Assembly: GCA_027002265.1 (NCBI GenBank)
Contig: JAMOTM010000055.1
Location: 43,677-107,676 of the forward strand
Direction of reading: 5' to 3'
From: Aquificota bacterium
GTDB taxonomy: Bacteria > Aquificota > Aquificia > Desulfurobacteriales > DQVG01
DNA: 64,000 nucleotides
Shown: positions 20,284 through 30,333 of the stretch, piece by piece
Layout: each line of letters begins with the position of its first letter
Position numbering within the stretch: position 1 is the first letter of the stretch
The notes under the pieces: model-generated
What the model was told of the DNA's origin: nothing
Seen by the model: the letters and a program-made list of their open reading frames with translations, nothing else
The model's database searches: none
Program-made: the position numbers and the translations under genes

Positions 20284-20832
20284 TTAATCCCTCAATTTTT
20301 TGGCATAGCTTTCTATTAGATTCAATAATATATTTGTATACTTTTCTATATTTTCTAAATCTTTTTGATTTAAACTTTGAATTTTGGGTTTATTATTTTT
20401 TATAAGAATATCCAAAGGAAAATTTGCCTTTTTTAAAATTTCTTCAAGCTCAGGATAAAATATGTATTTTTTTATTTTAGATATAAAACCAATTAAAAAA
20501 GCTTCTTCATTCTTTAAACTTTCTGCATATTTAAATCCTTCTCTTATAGCTTCTTTTAAAGGTTCTTTAATTTTCTCTTTGTATTTTATATATATAATAA
20601 GAGCAAGTACAATTGCGCTTAGAAGTTTATATCCAAGAATATACAAAATATTTTCTTTTTTATCTATTTTCCGACTAAAGTTATAGTAAGGGGAGTTTAT
20701 AAATTCCATAAGAAAATTTGGCAGCTGAGGTTGTTTTAGAAGTTCCTCAGCTACCAGATTTGGATCTTCCAAATTGTTTAATTTTTTACATAAATTAAAT
20801 AAACTTTCTAAAAGCTTATTTTCATTTGTCAT
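20284..20832 (-). CDS. Divergent HDOD-like protein
   Basis: LLKQPQLPNFLMEFINSPYYNFSRKIDKKENILYILGYKLLSAIVLAL parallels the downstream HDOD protein. Confidence 0.55.
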   Translation of the reverse strand: MTNENKLLESLFNLCKKLNNLEDPNLVAEELLKQPQLPNFLMEFINSPYYNFSRKIDKKENILYILGYKLLSAIVLALIIYIKYKEKIKEPLKEAIREGFKYAESLKNEEAFLIGFISKIKKYIFYPELEEILKKANFPLDILIKNNKPKIQSLNQKDLENIEKYTNILLNLIESYAKKLRD

Positions 20833-20843
20833 TTTCTTTTTCC

Positions 20844-21647
20844 TTAATTATCTTTCTTATCATCCCCGGTAAGTTTTTTTCTTAAAAAGTTTTTTAATTT
20901 TTCTTTTATTTCTTCTTCATCTTTTGGGGGTTCTACTTTTTGAGTTGGCGTTTCTAAATTTGGGAAAATATTTGAAATATCTTGTATATCTTCCGAAGCT
21001 TGAGGTACGCCTGGCATTCCTTGGGGTATTGGCATTCCCGGCATGCCTGGCATTACTGGAGCAGCTGGAGTTACTCCCGGGAGTCCGGAACCGGCTTGAG
21101 GTCCTTGAGCTGGCATAGCCATAGGAGAAAATCCTTTAGCCACTAGATCTTGAGCAATTTTATCTCCATAATTTACCGGATTTCCTTGATTGTCTATAAA
21201 TATATGTTGAGTAAATCCTACACTTGTTACTTGATTTTGACGGGAAACTTTATAATCAAATCTAATCACATTTCCTTGAACGAAAGTAATAGTAGCTTCA
21301 ACTTCAATAATATCATCTAAAAATACTGGTTGAAAATGACGAGTGGCAAACTCAATAACTGGCATTAAAACGTGCTCGTTTTGAACCATATTTCTAAGTT
21401 CATATCCAAGAGCTCTTAAAAGTTCAATTCTTACTTTCTCATATATGGCAAGATAAGAGCTATCATCTAAAACTCCAAAGGCATTTACTTCGCTTGGAGT
21501 TACTCTATATGGCATAGAAGCTGCAACAAGTTGAGGGCCTTGAGGTAAATTTTGGGCATTAGTTTGTATTTCCTCATTTTCAGAAACATTTTGATTTTCC
21601 ATTTCATTTTCAAAGTTCTTTTTTTCTTCAGACATAATTTCCTCCAT
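20844..21647 (-). CDS. Hotdog (4HBT-like) thioesterase domain with low-complexity Pro/Gly/Met tail
   Basis: MPYRVTPSEVNAFGVLDDSSYLAIYEKVRIELL...FLDDIIEVEATI plus PGVTPAAPVMPGMPGMPIPQGMPGVP. Confidence 0.75.
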   Translation of the reverse strand: MEEIMSEEKKNFENEMENQNVSENEEIQTNAQNLPQGPQLVAASMPYRVTPSEVNAFGVLDDSSYLAIYEKVRIELLRALGYELRNMVQNEHVLMPVIEFATRHFQPVFLDDIIEVEATITFVQGNVIRFDYKVSRQNQVTSVGFTQHIFIDNQGNPVNYGDKIAQDLVAKGFSPMAMPAQGPQAGSGLPGVTPAAPVMPGMPGMPIPQGMPGVPQASEDIQDISNIFPNLETPTQKVEPPKDEEEIKEKLKNFLRKKLTGDDKKDN

Positions 21648-21678
21648 GTTTAAGATTTCTAATCATTATACCTCAATT

Positions 21679-24600
21679 TTAACTTTGTTCGTATTTCTTT
21701 ACTAATTTTTGAATTTCTTCAGGTAAGTTTTCTATATCTACACCCCATCTTTTTAGTTCTTCTTCGGTGTGTGGATATGGACAAACTGGATGTTCTCCAG
21801 GTATATAACCATGAACTGGACATACGCTAAATACCGTAGTAAAAGTAAAGTAAGGTATTTTTGTCTGTCCAAGAATTTTTAAAAGTTCTAACAGAGTTTC
21901 TTTATCGGGTTTTTCACCTAAATAAAAGTGAACAACAGTTCCACCGGTATGTCTATTTTGAAGTTCATTTTGATGATTAGCTAAAAATACTAAATCATTT
22001 TGAGACCAGACTGGTGGATGGCAAGAATTTGTAAAGTAAGGAACTTCTTCAGTTCCAGAAGTTATTAAATCTGGGATTCTCTTTTTAGAAAGTCTGGCAA
22101 GTCTATAGGAAGCACCTTCTGAAGGAGTTGCTTCTAAATTAAATAAACATCCGTATTTTTGTTGATATTCTTTAGTCTTTTCTCTCATAAAATCTAAAAC
22201 TTCTTGAGAAAATTTATGAGCTTCTTCATCTAAAAGACCATCTTCGTATCCTAAATTTTTCATAGCTTCGTGAAGCCCTACATATCCAATTGTTAAAAAG
22301 TGAGTTTTGAACTTAGTAACTAAATATCTTTTTGTATATGGGTAAAGTCCTCTTTCAAAATTTTCTAAAATCACTTCTCTTTTTCGGAGTAACCCATCTT
22401 TTGCTTTATCCATCCAATCTTCTAAAATTTCTAAGAATTTTTTCTTTCTTTCTTCCATGGATTTTGCTTGTTTTTTAGCAAGATAGCCAATTTCTGGAAG
22501 ATTAAGGGTAACTACTCCTATAGAGTTACCACACCACATAATATTTCCATTTCTTTCCACAAGCATAGTATGATATGGTGGAACTTCAAGACAATAAACT
22601 TTTCCTTTATAATGAACTTTTCTTTTCTTTAAAGTAGAGTAGTAAAGTCTTTTTGAGATTTTTATATGAACTTCATAACACAATTCTTTAGTTTTAATTT
22701 GTCTACCTTCCATAAGTCTTTTCTCATCTCTTCTATCTCTTTTTAAAACTCTTCCAGAGAAACCAATTTTAGAAATGAGCTCTAAAACATCGTAAGCTAG
22801 CTTCTTATTTGAAGTGTAGTAAACAAGTTTATTTATTCTTCCATCTTTCTCTTTTTTATATCCATCTGAAGAAATTAAACCTTCAAAAAGTTCTTTTAAA
22901 AGCTCCGCATCAAGGTTTAAAATTTCTCTCGGAATTCTTTTTGTATCAAAACTATCACCAACTTTTCCTTTTAGATATTTATAAAGTTGAATAGAATAGA
23001 AGACATATTTTCCATTTTCCTCATTAAAGTTTATACCTAAATCTTCAAGAACTTTTTTATAAGATTTTCTTTTCCTTTCATTATTTCCATGCGTAAGTAC
23101 TATTTCATATCCTCCATGCTTTTTAATCCTTATAGATCCATCTCCTATATAAATTCCTAAAAATCTTAAAAATGGCTTTATAGGGAACTTAATTTTTTCA
23201 TAAGTTTTTGTAATAGTTCTCTTCCCTTTATAAACAGGACTATCTACATTTTGAGTATAGGAAATATTTTGTTCATCAATTTCTATAAATTCTTTCTTCT
23301 CTCCTTTAAAATAAGCACTTTTTGGAACTGTATATTTAGAATGAGAAAAATCTTCTTGTGCCTCTAAAAAGAAACTTTCATGTTCTCCATTAGTTTTAAC
23401 TTTTTCCACATACATTCTATGATTGGGAGTAACAAGTGGAGATTCAAAGGATTTTTCATTATAAAATTGAATTAGTTCTCCTTCATAATCATAAACAAAT
23501 TTTTCTGTAGCTTTAACATACTCCATTTCATGAGTTTCAGGATTTAATGTTGCAATTAAATCATTTTCAATATCTACATCTTTAAAATATTTCCATCCTT
23601 TGTCTGTTAAAACCCTTGTTTCTTCATCATAACAACCTACATACTCTCCATTTCCAAAGAGCCCACCAGTATGTTTTTGTAATTCATTTAAATTTAATTG
23701 CAACCTACAGCACATTGACCTAACGTCACTTGGACGTATTTTTTCTAAGCCACTTTCTCCATTTATACAATTTTGGAAATAGGTAGCCCCATATTTTGCA
23801 TTTGCTTCCAATATAACGTCAAGTAAATCCTTTGGAAGATTAAAGAAGTCCTCAGTTAGATTTACAGTTAAAACTGGGAAGGTAAAAACTCTTCCATTTG
23901 CATCTCCTTCAAGATAAACTTCAAAGAAGGTTTTATTAAATAAATTAATAAAATCTTGTAGGTCTTGGTAAGTATAATAAGTTTTTTCTTCATCATTATC
24001 TACTTTGAAAATATCGGGTCTATATTCTACGGGCTTGTTTGCAACAGTTGCAGGCATATCTTTTAAATCTTCGGGAACAGTTAGTGCTAAAGTAAAATTA
24101 GTGAAGGGAGAATTTCCAGATATAAATGTTTTTCCATCTTTTCTAAAAATAACTACACCTGTATCTGTAGTTGGACACCAGACTTTTCCTTTATAAGTTA
24201 TTTTGGTTTTGTTTTTAACGACATCCCAAGTTACTTTTTTATTTTCGCAATTATAGGTTGGTATGTAAATTGTTTTTTTGTTTATAAGTTTTTCGGATTC
24301 TAAAAGATTTGGTTTTTTGTCTTCTTTGTAAAGGACCTTATGATTTGGAGTTACTATTTGGATAAAATTATCTCCTTCATAAACATGCATTTCTCCGTTG
24401 TAATCATAGACATTAACTTTCTTTACCTTTTCAATTTTCAATTCTAAATTATTTTTATAATCCACAGTGTATATTTCATCTCCTTCATTTAATTCATTAT
24501 ACTTTTTCCATCCTTTAGGAGTTAAAACTTGTGTATCTTCTGTAACACACTGTCCACCCCATCTAGTTGGAAAATTAAGATTGAATAAAAGTTCTTGAAT

Positions 24601-25155
24601 AGATTGTCTTAAATCTCTTTCAGTAAGTTTCCATGCAATTTTTTTTGCAGTTTCTTTATCAAGACCTTCTTCTACTAATTTATCTACAAGATCGATATAA
24701 TCTTTCAAAATATAAGGAGCTAAATATACATCTACGTCACTAAAAGCTTGAGCTCCCATCCATTCGTTACTCATCACACCTAAAAAATTAACTATATGAG
24801 AAATAGCACTTCTTAAGTGTTTTGCGGGTTTACTTGCAGTTTTCCCAGGAACTCCATTAAATCCTTCATCTAAAAGTTGCTTTAAGGACCAACCTGCACA
24901 ATAAGGTGCTATTCCTCCAGATAAGTCATGAATATGAACTTGACCTTTTCTATGCATTTCAGCAATTGGCATATCTTTATATACTTCATTTAAAACATAC
25001 TCTGCAATTACCCAACCACTAGCATGAAGCATTAAGTTTGGGAAAGAGTAGTCTGTATTACTATTTTCGTGAACTCTCCAATCCGCACGACTAATATAGC
25101 CTTCAATAATTTCTTTAACCTTTTTTCTGATAATATCTCTTTCGTTTTGAGCCAT
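21679..25155 (-). CDS. nrdD: Anaerobic (class III) ribonucleoside-triphosphate reductase with two inteins
   Basis: Exteins: GQVHIHDLSGGIAPYCAGWSLKQLL, SIGVVTLNLPEIGYLA, FNLEATPSEGASYRLARL, FSVCPVHGYIPGEH; two in-frame insertions with intein blocks. Confidence 0.93.
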   Translation of the reverse strand: MAQNERDIIRKKVKEIIEGYISRADWRVHENSNTDYSFPNLMLHASGWVIAEYVLNEVYKDMPIAEMHRKGQVHIHDLSGGIAPYCAGWSLKQLLDEGFNGVPGKTASKPAKHLRSAISHIVNFLGVMSNEWMGAQAFSDVDVYLAPYILKDYIDLVDKLVEEGLDKETAKKIAWKLTERDLRQSIQELLFNLNFPTRWGGQCVTEDTQVLTPKGWKKYNELNEGDEIYTVDYKNNLELKIEKVKKVNVYDYNGEMHVYEGDNFIQIVTPNHKVLYKEDKKPNLLESEKLINKKTIYIPTYNCENKKVTWDVVKNKTKITYKGKVWCPTTDTGVVIFRKDGKTFISGNSPFTNFTLALTVPEDLKDMPATVANKPVEYRPDIFKVDNDEEKTYYTYQDLQDFINLFNKTFFEVYLEGDANGRVFTFPVLTVNLTEDFFNLPKDLLDVILEANAKYGATYFQNCINGESGLEKIRPSDVRSMCCRLQLNLNELQKHTGGLFGNGEYVGCYDEETRVLTDKGWKYFKDVDIENDLIATLNPETHEMEYVKATEKFVYDYEGELIQFYNEKSFESPLVTPNHRMYVEKVKTNGEHESFFLEAQEDFSHSKYTVPKSAYFKGEKKEFIEIDEQNISYTQNVDSPVYKGKRTITKTYEKIKFPIKPFLRFLGIYIGDGSIRIKKHGGYEIVLTHGNNERKRKSYKKVLEDLGINFNEENGKYVFYSIQLYKYLKGKVGDSFDTKRIPREILNLDAELLKELFEGLISSDGYKKEKDGRINKLVYYTSNKKLAYDVLELISKIGFSGRVLKRDRRDEKRLMEGRQIKTKELCYEVHIKISKRLYYSTLKKRKVHYKGKVYCLEVPPYHTMLVERNGNIMWCGNSIGVVTLNLPEIGYLAKKQAKSMEERKKKFLEILEDWMDKAKDGLLRKREVILENFERGLYPYTKRYLVTKFKTHFLTIGYVGLHEAMKNLGYEDGLLDEEAHKFSQEVLDFMREKTKEYQQKYGCLFNLEATPSEGASYRLARLSKKRIPDLITSGTEEVPYFTNSCHPPVWSQNDLVFLANHQNELQNRHTGGTVVHFYLGEKPDKETLLELLKILGQTKIPYFTFTTVFSVCPVHGYIPGEHPVCPYPHTEEELKRWGVDIENLPEEIQKLVKKYEQS
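22525..23634 (-). mobile_element. Large intein in NrdD with LAGLIDADG homing endonuclease (370 aa)
   Basis: Starts CYDEETRVLTDKGWK, block B VTPNHRM, dodecapeptides FLGIYIGDGS and LFEGLISSDGY, ends VYCLEVPPYHTMLVERNGNIMWCGN|S. Confidence 0.93.
24112..24549 (-). mobile_element. Mini-intein in NrdD (146 aa, no endonuclease)
   Basis: Starts CVTEDTQVLTPKGWKKYNELNEGDEI, block B VTPNHKVL, ends VWCPTTDTGVVIFRKDGKTFISGN|S; no LAGLIDADG. Confidence 0.92.
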
Positions 25156-25420
25156 GATTACCTCTTTTTTTTGAAAATTTTAATAATTCAAAGATAATTT
25201 TATTTAAAAATTTAGGTAAATGAAAAATATGGAAAAAATCTTTACGTAGGAATTATATATAAATCCTCTTTTTTTGAAAATAGAATAAAATATTAGGATA
25301 AGGTAATTTTTTATTTATTGATTACCAATATTTTAAGTAAATTAATTTTTAACTTTTTTGAAATCTAAAGATATAGTTTTAATTTATAATTTAGAAAAAA
25401 TTTTAAACTTGGAGAAGAAA

Positions 25421-26062
25421 ATGAAAGGTGTGCTTTTAGTGATATCAGGTCCTTCTGGAGTTGGAAAGACAACTTTAGTAAAAAAATTTTTGGAAGAATT
25501 TAAAGATGAAGTTGTTTTTTCTATTTCTTGCACTACAAGAAAACCTAGACCAGGTGAGGTTCACGGAAAGGATTACTTTTTTGTTTCAAAAGAGGAATTT
25601 GAAAAAATGATTAAAAAAGACGAACTTCTTGAATGGGCTATTGTTCATGGAAATTATTATGGAACCCCCAAAAGCTTTATTTATGAAAATTTACTAAAGG
25701 GGAAAAGTATTTTGTTAGATATAGATCCCCATGGAGCTTTTCAAATAAAAGAAAAAATGAAAGATGCAGTTTTAATTTTTATTCTTCCACCTTCTTGGGA
25801 AGAATTAAGAAAAAGACTTTTAAAAAGAAAAAGTGAAAGTGAGGAAGAAATAAAAAAACGTTTAGCTCAAGCCCGAGAAGAGATTATGGTAAGTAAAGAA
25901 TATGATTATCTTATTGTTAACGATGAAGTTAATAAAGCATATAACCAATTAAAAAGTATATATATTGCCGAAAAAAGAAAAACAAATAGAGTTTTAGCAA
26001 ATATAGAAAAAGAAATAAAAGATTCTTACCTCATATCGCTTATAAAAGGGGAAGGAAAATGA
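25421..26062 (+). CDS. gmk: Guanylate kinase (start corrected from 25358)
   Basis: MKGVLLVISGPSGVGKTTLVKKF, SCTTRKPRPGEVHGKDYFF; GGAGAAGAAA RBS immediately before ATG at 25421. Confidence 0.95.
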   Translation: MKGVLLVISGPSGVGKTTLVKKFLEEFKDEVVFSISCTTRKPRPGEVHGKDYFFVSKEEFEKMIKKDELLEWAIVHGNYYGTPKSFIYENLLKGKSILLDIDPHGAFQIKEKMKDAVLIFILPPSWEELRKRLLKRKSESEEEIKKRLAQAREEIMVSKEYDYLIVNDEVNKAYNQLKSIYIAEKRKTNRVLANIEKEIKDSYLISLIKGEGK

Positions 26063-26970
26063 AATATTTATTTGGGCCTATAAAAAGCAGACGTCTTGGA
26101 ATGTCTTTAGGAGTAGATGTAGTTCCTTATAAGACTTGCACTTTTGATTGTATATATTGTGAAGTTGGAAAAACAACAAATAAGATATGTGAAAGAAAAA
26201 GTTTTTTTGATGTAAAAGAAATTTTAAAGGAGTTAGATGAATTTTTAAAAGATTATAATGGAAAAATAGATTATATTACTTTGGCAGGATCTGGAGAACC
26301 TCTTTTAAATAAAGATATTGGAATAATAATAAATTATATAAAGGAAAAATATCCTTACAATGTAGCTCTAATCACAAACTCAGCTTTACTTTATCGAGAT
26401 GATGTTATAAAGGATATAGAAAACTTAGACGTAGTTCTACCGTCTTTAGATACCTTGGTAAATACAACTTACTTAAAATTAAATCGTCCCGTAAAAAATA
26501 TTACTTTAGAAAAAATTTTGGAAGGTTTATATAACTTAAAAAATATAAGTGTAAAAATTTTTCTAGAAACTTTATTTGTAAAGGGATATAATGACAGAGA
26601 GGAAGAAATTTTAAAATTTAAAGAATTTATTCCAAAATATAAACCCGATGAGTGGCAACTTAATACCGTTGTTAGAATTCCCGCTTATGATTTTGCAAAA
26701 CCAGTATCATATTATTTTTTAAAGTTTGTAAAAGATTTTGTTGGGTATGAAAACACAAATATTTACTATTACCCAAAAGAAGAATATATAAAGGTAAATA
26801 TGGATATTGAAAAATACATTTTAAATACTGTAAAGAGAAGACCTTTGGATTTAAAAGAAATTTTAAGTTTATTTGACGAAAAACAAGTTTATCTTGCTAT
26901 AAATAAACTTCGCTCTCAAGGGAAAATAGAGGTGACGGGGAATCTTCAAATTGTTAGGAAAGAGCTTTAA
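26059..26970 (+). CDS. Radical SAM protein (COG0731-like)
   Basis: GPIKSRRLGMSLGVDVVPYKTCTFDCIYCEVGKTT: CxxxCxxC radical SAM cluster motif. Confidence 0.88.
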   Translation: MKYLFGPIKSRRLGMSLGVDVVPYKTCTFDCIYCEVGKTTNKICERKSFFDVKEILKELDEFLKDYNGKIDYITLAGSGEPLLNKDIGIIINYIKEKYPYNVALITNSALLYRDDVIKDIENLDVVLPSLDTLVNTTYLKLNRPVKNITLEKILEGLYNLKNISVKIFLETLFVKGYNDREEEILKFKEFIPKYKPDEWQLNTVVRIPAYDFAKPVSYYFLKFVKDFVGYENTNIYYYPKEEYIKVNMDIEKYILNTVKRRPLDLKEILSLFDEKQVYLAINKLRSQGKIEVTGNLQIVRKEL

Positions 26971-28660
26971 ATTATTTTTGTTTTTTTTTCTTTTTTTAAA
27001 CTTATCTTATGCAAAACTACCTTTTAAAATTGTAGGTGAAATTCCTAAAAATATACTTAATCAAATAGAAAAAACTTATACTAACGAAACTCCTTTAGAA
27101 ATTTCTAAGATAATTTCAAATATTCCTACATTTAAAGCTGTTTATATTAAAAATAAAAACACAATTTATGTTCTTAGGGATTATTATATTCAAGATATAA
27201 AAATAAAAAAATGTCCTTCGAATTTTGATAAAAATCTTCTTTATTCTCTTTTAATTCTTCAAAAATATACGGAATACAATAATCAAAAAAAGCAATTTTT
27301 AAAAATATATATAAAAGAAATTTTTAAAGTTTTTGGTTACAAAGTAAAGAAAATAGATATAGAAGAAAAATATGAGGGAAAAGCTGTAAAGTTATATCTA
27401 TATATAGATGCAGATAAATTTAAAAGTATTTCATCAAAAAAAATTAGTGTTAAGGAAAAGATAAAAAATTTTTTGAATTTTATTAAAAATATAGTTAAGG
27501 AGAAACCAAAACTTAAAAATAAAAAAATATGTAAAGATAAAAATAGAAAAGTAGGAATAATAGTTTTCTATGGATTAGATAGAAGTAATATAGATGCTTT
27601 TGAAAACGCAATTCTTTTAAAACCCGGTGAAAAATTTTCTCAAGAAAAACTTTCAAAAACTATAAATTTACTTTATTCTTCGGGTTATTTCTTTAGTATA
27701 AAGGTTAAAAAAGTTTATACAAATAATAAGATCCACCTTATTTTTGATGTCCGGGATGCTCCAAAATATAAAATAAAAAGTTATATTGGATATAACTTTT
27801 TATATGGACTTGCCTTTGATTTAAATTTAATAGGTATTTCACCTTTTAAAAAGGGTATCATATATAGTTTAGGAATAAAATATCAAAAAAATAGATTATT
27901 TGATATAACTTTAAAAGGTGAAAAAAACTTTATGTCTTTATCTACAGAATTTAAAAAGGAAAAACTTTCTGATTTAAGTACTAGATCTATTTCTTTATAT
28001 GCTCAAAAGAAATTTTTCTTTTTATATGGAAAAGTAGTTCCAGAAATAGGTTTAACTTATAAGGATATAAAGGAAGAAAAATTTTCCCGAGTTTTGATGT
28101 ATTTAAAACTCTATGCAGAAAGAAAAAATTTAGATAGCTTAATTTTTCCAACAAAGGGATATTTGATTTCTTTAGATACGAAATATATGTTTTCTTTTAA
28201 TCTTTACTACAATATTATAAAGTTAAACCCTAAACTTTTGCTTTTTTTACCTGTAAAGGAGGAGATACTAACTTATAAATTTTTAATAAATGCAGGATAT
28301 TTAAAAAATCTAAAAGAAAATAAGGACGCAAGCGAATATTTTTACCTTGGTGGATTTAATAATTTAAGAGGTTTTGATTATAAGAGTATAGGACCGGCGA
28401 AATGGTATGTAAATCTTCAAGATGAGCTTCTTTATAGAATTAGAGATAAGATATTTATAGGTCCTTTTTTTGATTTTGCTCTTGTAAATATAAATAAAAA
28501 AAATAAAATTTATTCGAGTGCTGGTATAGAGAATGGTTTTATAACTCCTCTTGGAGATATTCTTTTTTATATTGCTTATAAAATTAAGGAAAATGATGTA
28601 ATATTTGATAATATAAAAGATAGATTATCTTTTGGATTTATGGTTGGACTCACATTTTAA
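26951..28660 (+). CDS. Omp85/BamA-TamA family outer membrane assembly protein
   Basis: Signal-like N-terminus, POTRA-like segment, C-terminal barrel with YLGGFNNLRGFDYKSIGP and terminal GFMVGLTF. Confidence 0.8.
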   Translation: MLGKSFKLFLFFFLFLNLSYAKLPFKIVGEIPKNILNQIEKTYTNETPLEISKIISNIPTFKAVYIKNKNTIYVLRDYYIQDIKIKKCPSNFDKNLLYSLLILQKYTEYNNQKKQFLKIYIKEIFKVFGYKVKKIDIEEKYEGKAVKLYLYIDADKFKSISSKKISVKEKIKNFLNFIKNIVKEKPKLKNKKICKDKNRKVGIIVFYGLDRSNIDAFENAILLKPGEKFSQEKLSKTINLLYSSGYFFSIKVKKVYTNNKIHLIFDVRDAPKYKIKSYIGYNFLYGLAFDLNLIGISPFKKGIIYSLGIKYQKNRLFDITLKGEKNFMSLSTEFKKEKLSDLSTRSISLYAQKKFFFLYGKVVPEIGLTYKDIKEEKFSRVLMYLKLYAERKNLDSLIFPTKGYLISLDTKYMFSFNLYYNIIKLNPKLLLFLPVKEEILTYKFLINAGYLKNLKENKDASEYFYLGGFNNLRGFDYKSIGPAKWYVNLQDELLYRIRDKIFIGPFFDFALVNINKKNKIYSSAGIENGFITPLGDILFYIAYKIKENDVIFDNIKDRLSFGFMVGLTF

Positions 28661-28665
28661 AAGGA

Positions 28666-29079
28666 GTGGAAAAATTGAAAAAAGTAGTGCTTTTATTTTC
28701 TTTGATTTTTTCGTTAGGATTTTCCAAAAACTTAAATTCTAAAAATCCGGAAAAAGTTTATATTTACTCGGATAAAGCGGAATTTGATTTAAAAAGTTAT
28801 CATATGGTGTATAAAGGCAATGTTCTTATTATTTCTCCTGAATTTAATGCTACTTGTGAAAGGGCCGATGTATATTTAGATAAAGAATATAACCCTGTTT
28901 ACATTTATGGATACAATGATGTTCTTATTGAAAATGGAAACATTTATATAAAAGCAAATTTCTTTTTTTATGATGTAAAAAATAAAAAAATAAAACTTAA
29001 GGGAAACGTGAAAATTACTATAAATGATATTAAAAACTTTAAAAAAAGGAAAAAAGAAAAATTAAATGCTAGAAGTTAA
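28666..29079 (+). CDS. lptA: LPS transport periplasmic protein LptA
   Basis: IYSDKAEFDLKSYHMVYKGNVLIISPEFNATCERADVYLD OstA pattern; directly upstream of lptB. Confidence 0.82.
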   Translation: MEKLKKVVLLFSLIFSLGFSKNLNSKNPEKVYIYSDKAEFDLKSYHMVYKGNVLIISPEFNATCERADVYLDKEYNPVYIYGYNDVLIENGNIYIKANFFFYDVKNKKIKLKGNVKITINDIKNFKKRKKEKLNARS

Positions 29080-29785
29080 AAATTTATATAAATCTTTTGG
29101 AAAAAGACAAATTTTAAAAAATATAAATCTTTATTTAAAGAAAAATGAAATTGTAGGAATTCTTGGACCAAATGGTTCTGGAAAAACTACTTTATTTAAG
29201 TGCATTTTAGGACTTTTAAAAGTAGATAAGGGAAAAATAATTTTAGAAAATAAACTCTTAAATGATCTTCCGATATACAAAAGAGCTCAATTTGGTCTTT
29301 CTTATCTTCCTCAAGAGATTAGCGTTTTTCCAGATTTAACAGCTTATGAAAATATTTTTTGTGTACTTGAGTATTATTCTAAAAATCCACACGAAAAAAC
29401 AGAAAAACTTTTAAAAGAATTTAATTTGGAAAAAGTAAAAGATGTTAAAGCTAAATATCTTTCTGGAGGACAAAAAAGAAGGCTTGAGATCGCAAGAGCT
29501 TTAAGTATATCTCCTAAATATATTTTACTTGATGAACCTTTTGCAGGAGTAGATCCTATATCTATTAACGATATAAAAGGTATTATAAAAAAATTAAAGG
29601 AAAAAGGCCTTGGAGTTTTAATTACGGATCATAATGTTTTAGAAATGCTTAACTTTACTGATAGAAATTATATACTATATGAAGGTGAAATTTTAGCTTC
29701 AGGAACTAGAGAAGATATTTTAAAAAATAAAAAAGTAAAGGAAATTTATTTGGGACATCTTGCAGATATTGCAAAAAAAATCTAA
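29066..29785 (+). CDS. lptB: LPS export ABC transporter ATP-binding protein
   Basis: GILGPNGSGKTTLF, LPQEISVFPDLTAYENI, LSGGQKRRLEIARAL, LLDEPFAGVDPI. Confidence 0.93.
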   Translation: MLEVKNLYKSFGKRQILKNINLYLKKNEIVGILGPNGSGKTTLFKCILGLLKVDKGKIILENKLLNDLPIYKRAQFGLSYLPQEISVFPDLTAYENIFCVLEYYSKNPHEKTEKLLKEFNLEKVKDVKAKYLSGGQKRRLEIARALSISPKYILLDEPFAGVDPISINDIKGIIKKLKEKGLGVLITDHNVLEMLNFTDRNYILYEGEILASGTREDILKNKKVKEIYLGHLADIAKKI

Positions 29786-29859
29786 TTATCTCTTGAAATA
29801 TTTTTTTCTTTTCTTAAATTCCAAATTAAAATATTATTATAACTTTAGGAGGTTTCATT

Positions 29860-30330
29860 ATGATTACTACTCAAAACCTAATTCAAATCCTAGAAGAACG
29901 TTCTAATATAGATAGAAAACTTTTAAGAAGAATTTTAATTTTACTTGAATTTGCTTTAAGAAAAAAAGATGGTTCTCCAACAGCTTTTGCAGAAAAATTT
30001 AATATAAAAACATTTGATGATTTATACAATTTCTTTAAAGAAACTAAAGAGCTTCTTAAAAAAGATCATGAAAGAGAAGCTTTTAATAACTTAACTGAAC
30101 TTTGGAAATCTGTGGCATCTAGAACTCAATATTGGATTATGCAAACTTTCGGAGAAGAAAATGAAAGAGACGCTTTATTTGCAGCAAGCGTTTTTGTTAT
30201 GAGAACTTTAGGTATAATTTTAGATAATCTAATTCCTTTAAAGAAAATAATAAAAACTTTAGATGAAGTTGCAAGTGTAGTTACAGAGTATGTAAACTTA
30301 CAAAAGTTCGAGGCTGAGGATAGGGAGTAA
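29860..30330 (+). CDS. Uncharacterised helical protein
   Basis: 156 aa ORF with AGGAGG RBS; no family recognised. Confidence 0.75.
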   Translation: MITTQNLIQILEERSNIDRKLLRRILILLEFALRKKDGSPTAFAEKFNIKTFDDLYNFFKETKELLKKDHEREAFNNLTELWKSVASRTQYWIMQTFGEENERDALFAASVFVMRTLGIILDNLIPLKKIIKTLDEVASVVTEYVNLQKFEAEDRE

Positions 30331-30333
30331 ATT

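Noticed and set aside
20462-21118. Plus-strand ORFs 20462-20686 and 20924-21118
   Set aside because: Antisense to HDOD/thioesterase genes; the second is an artefact of the low-complexity tail.
22809-24196. Plus-strand ORFs 22809-22994 and 24005-24196 within nrdD
   Set aside because: Antisense to intein/extein coding sequence.
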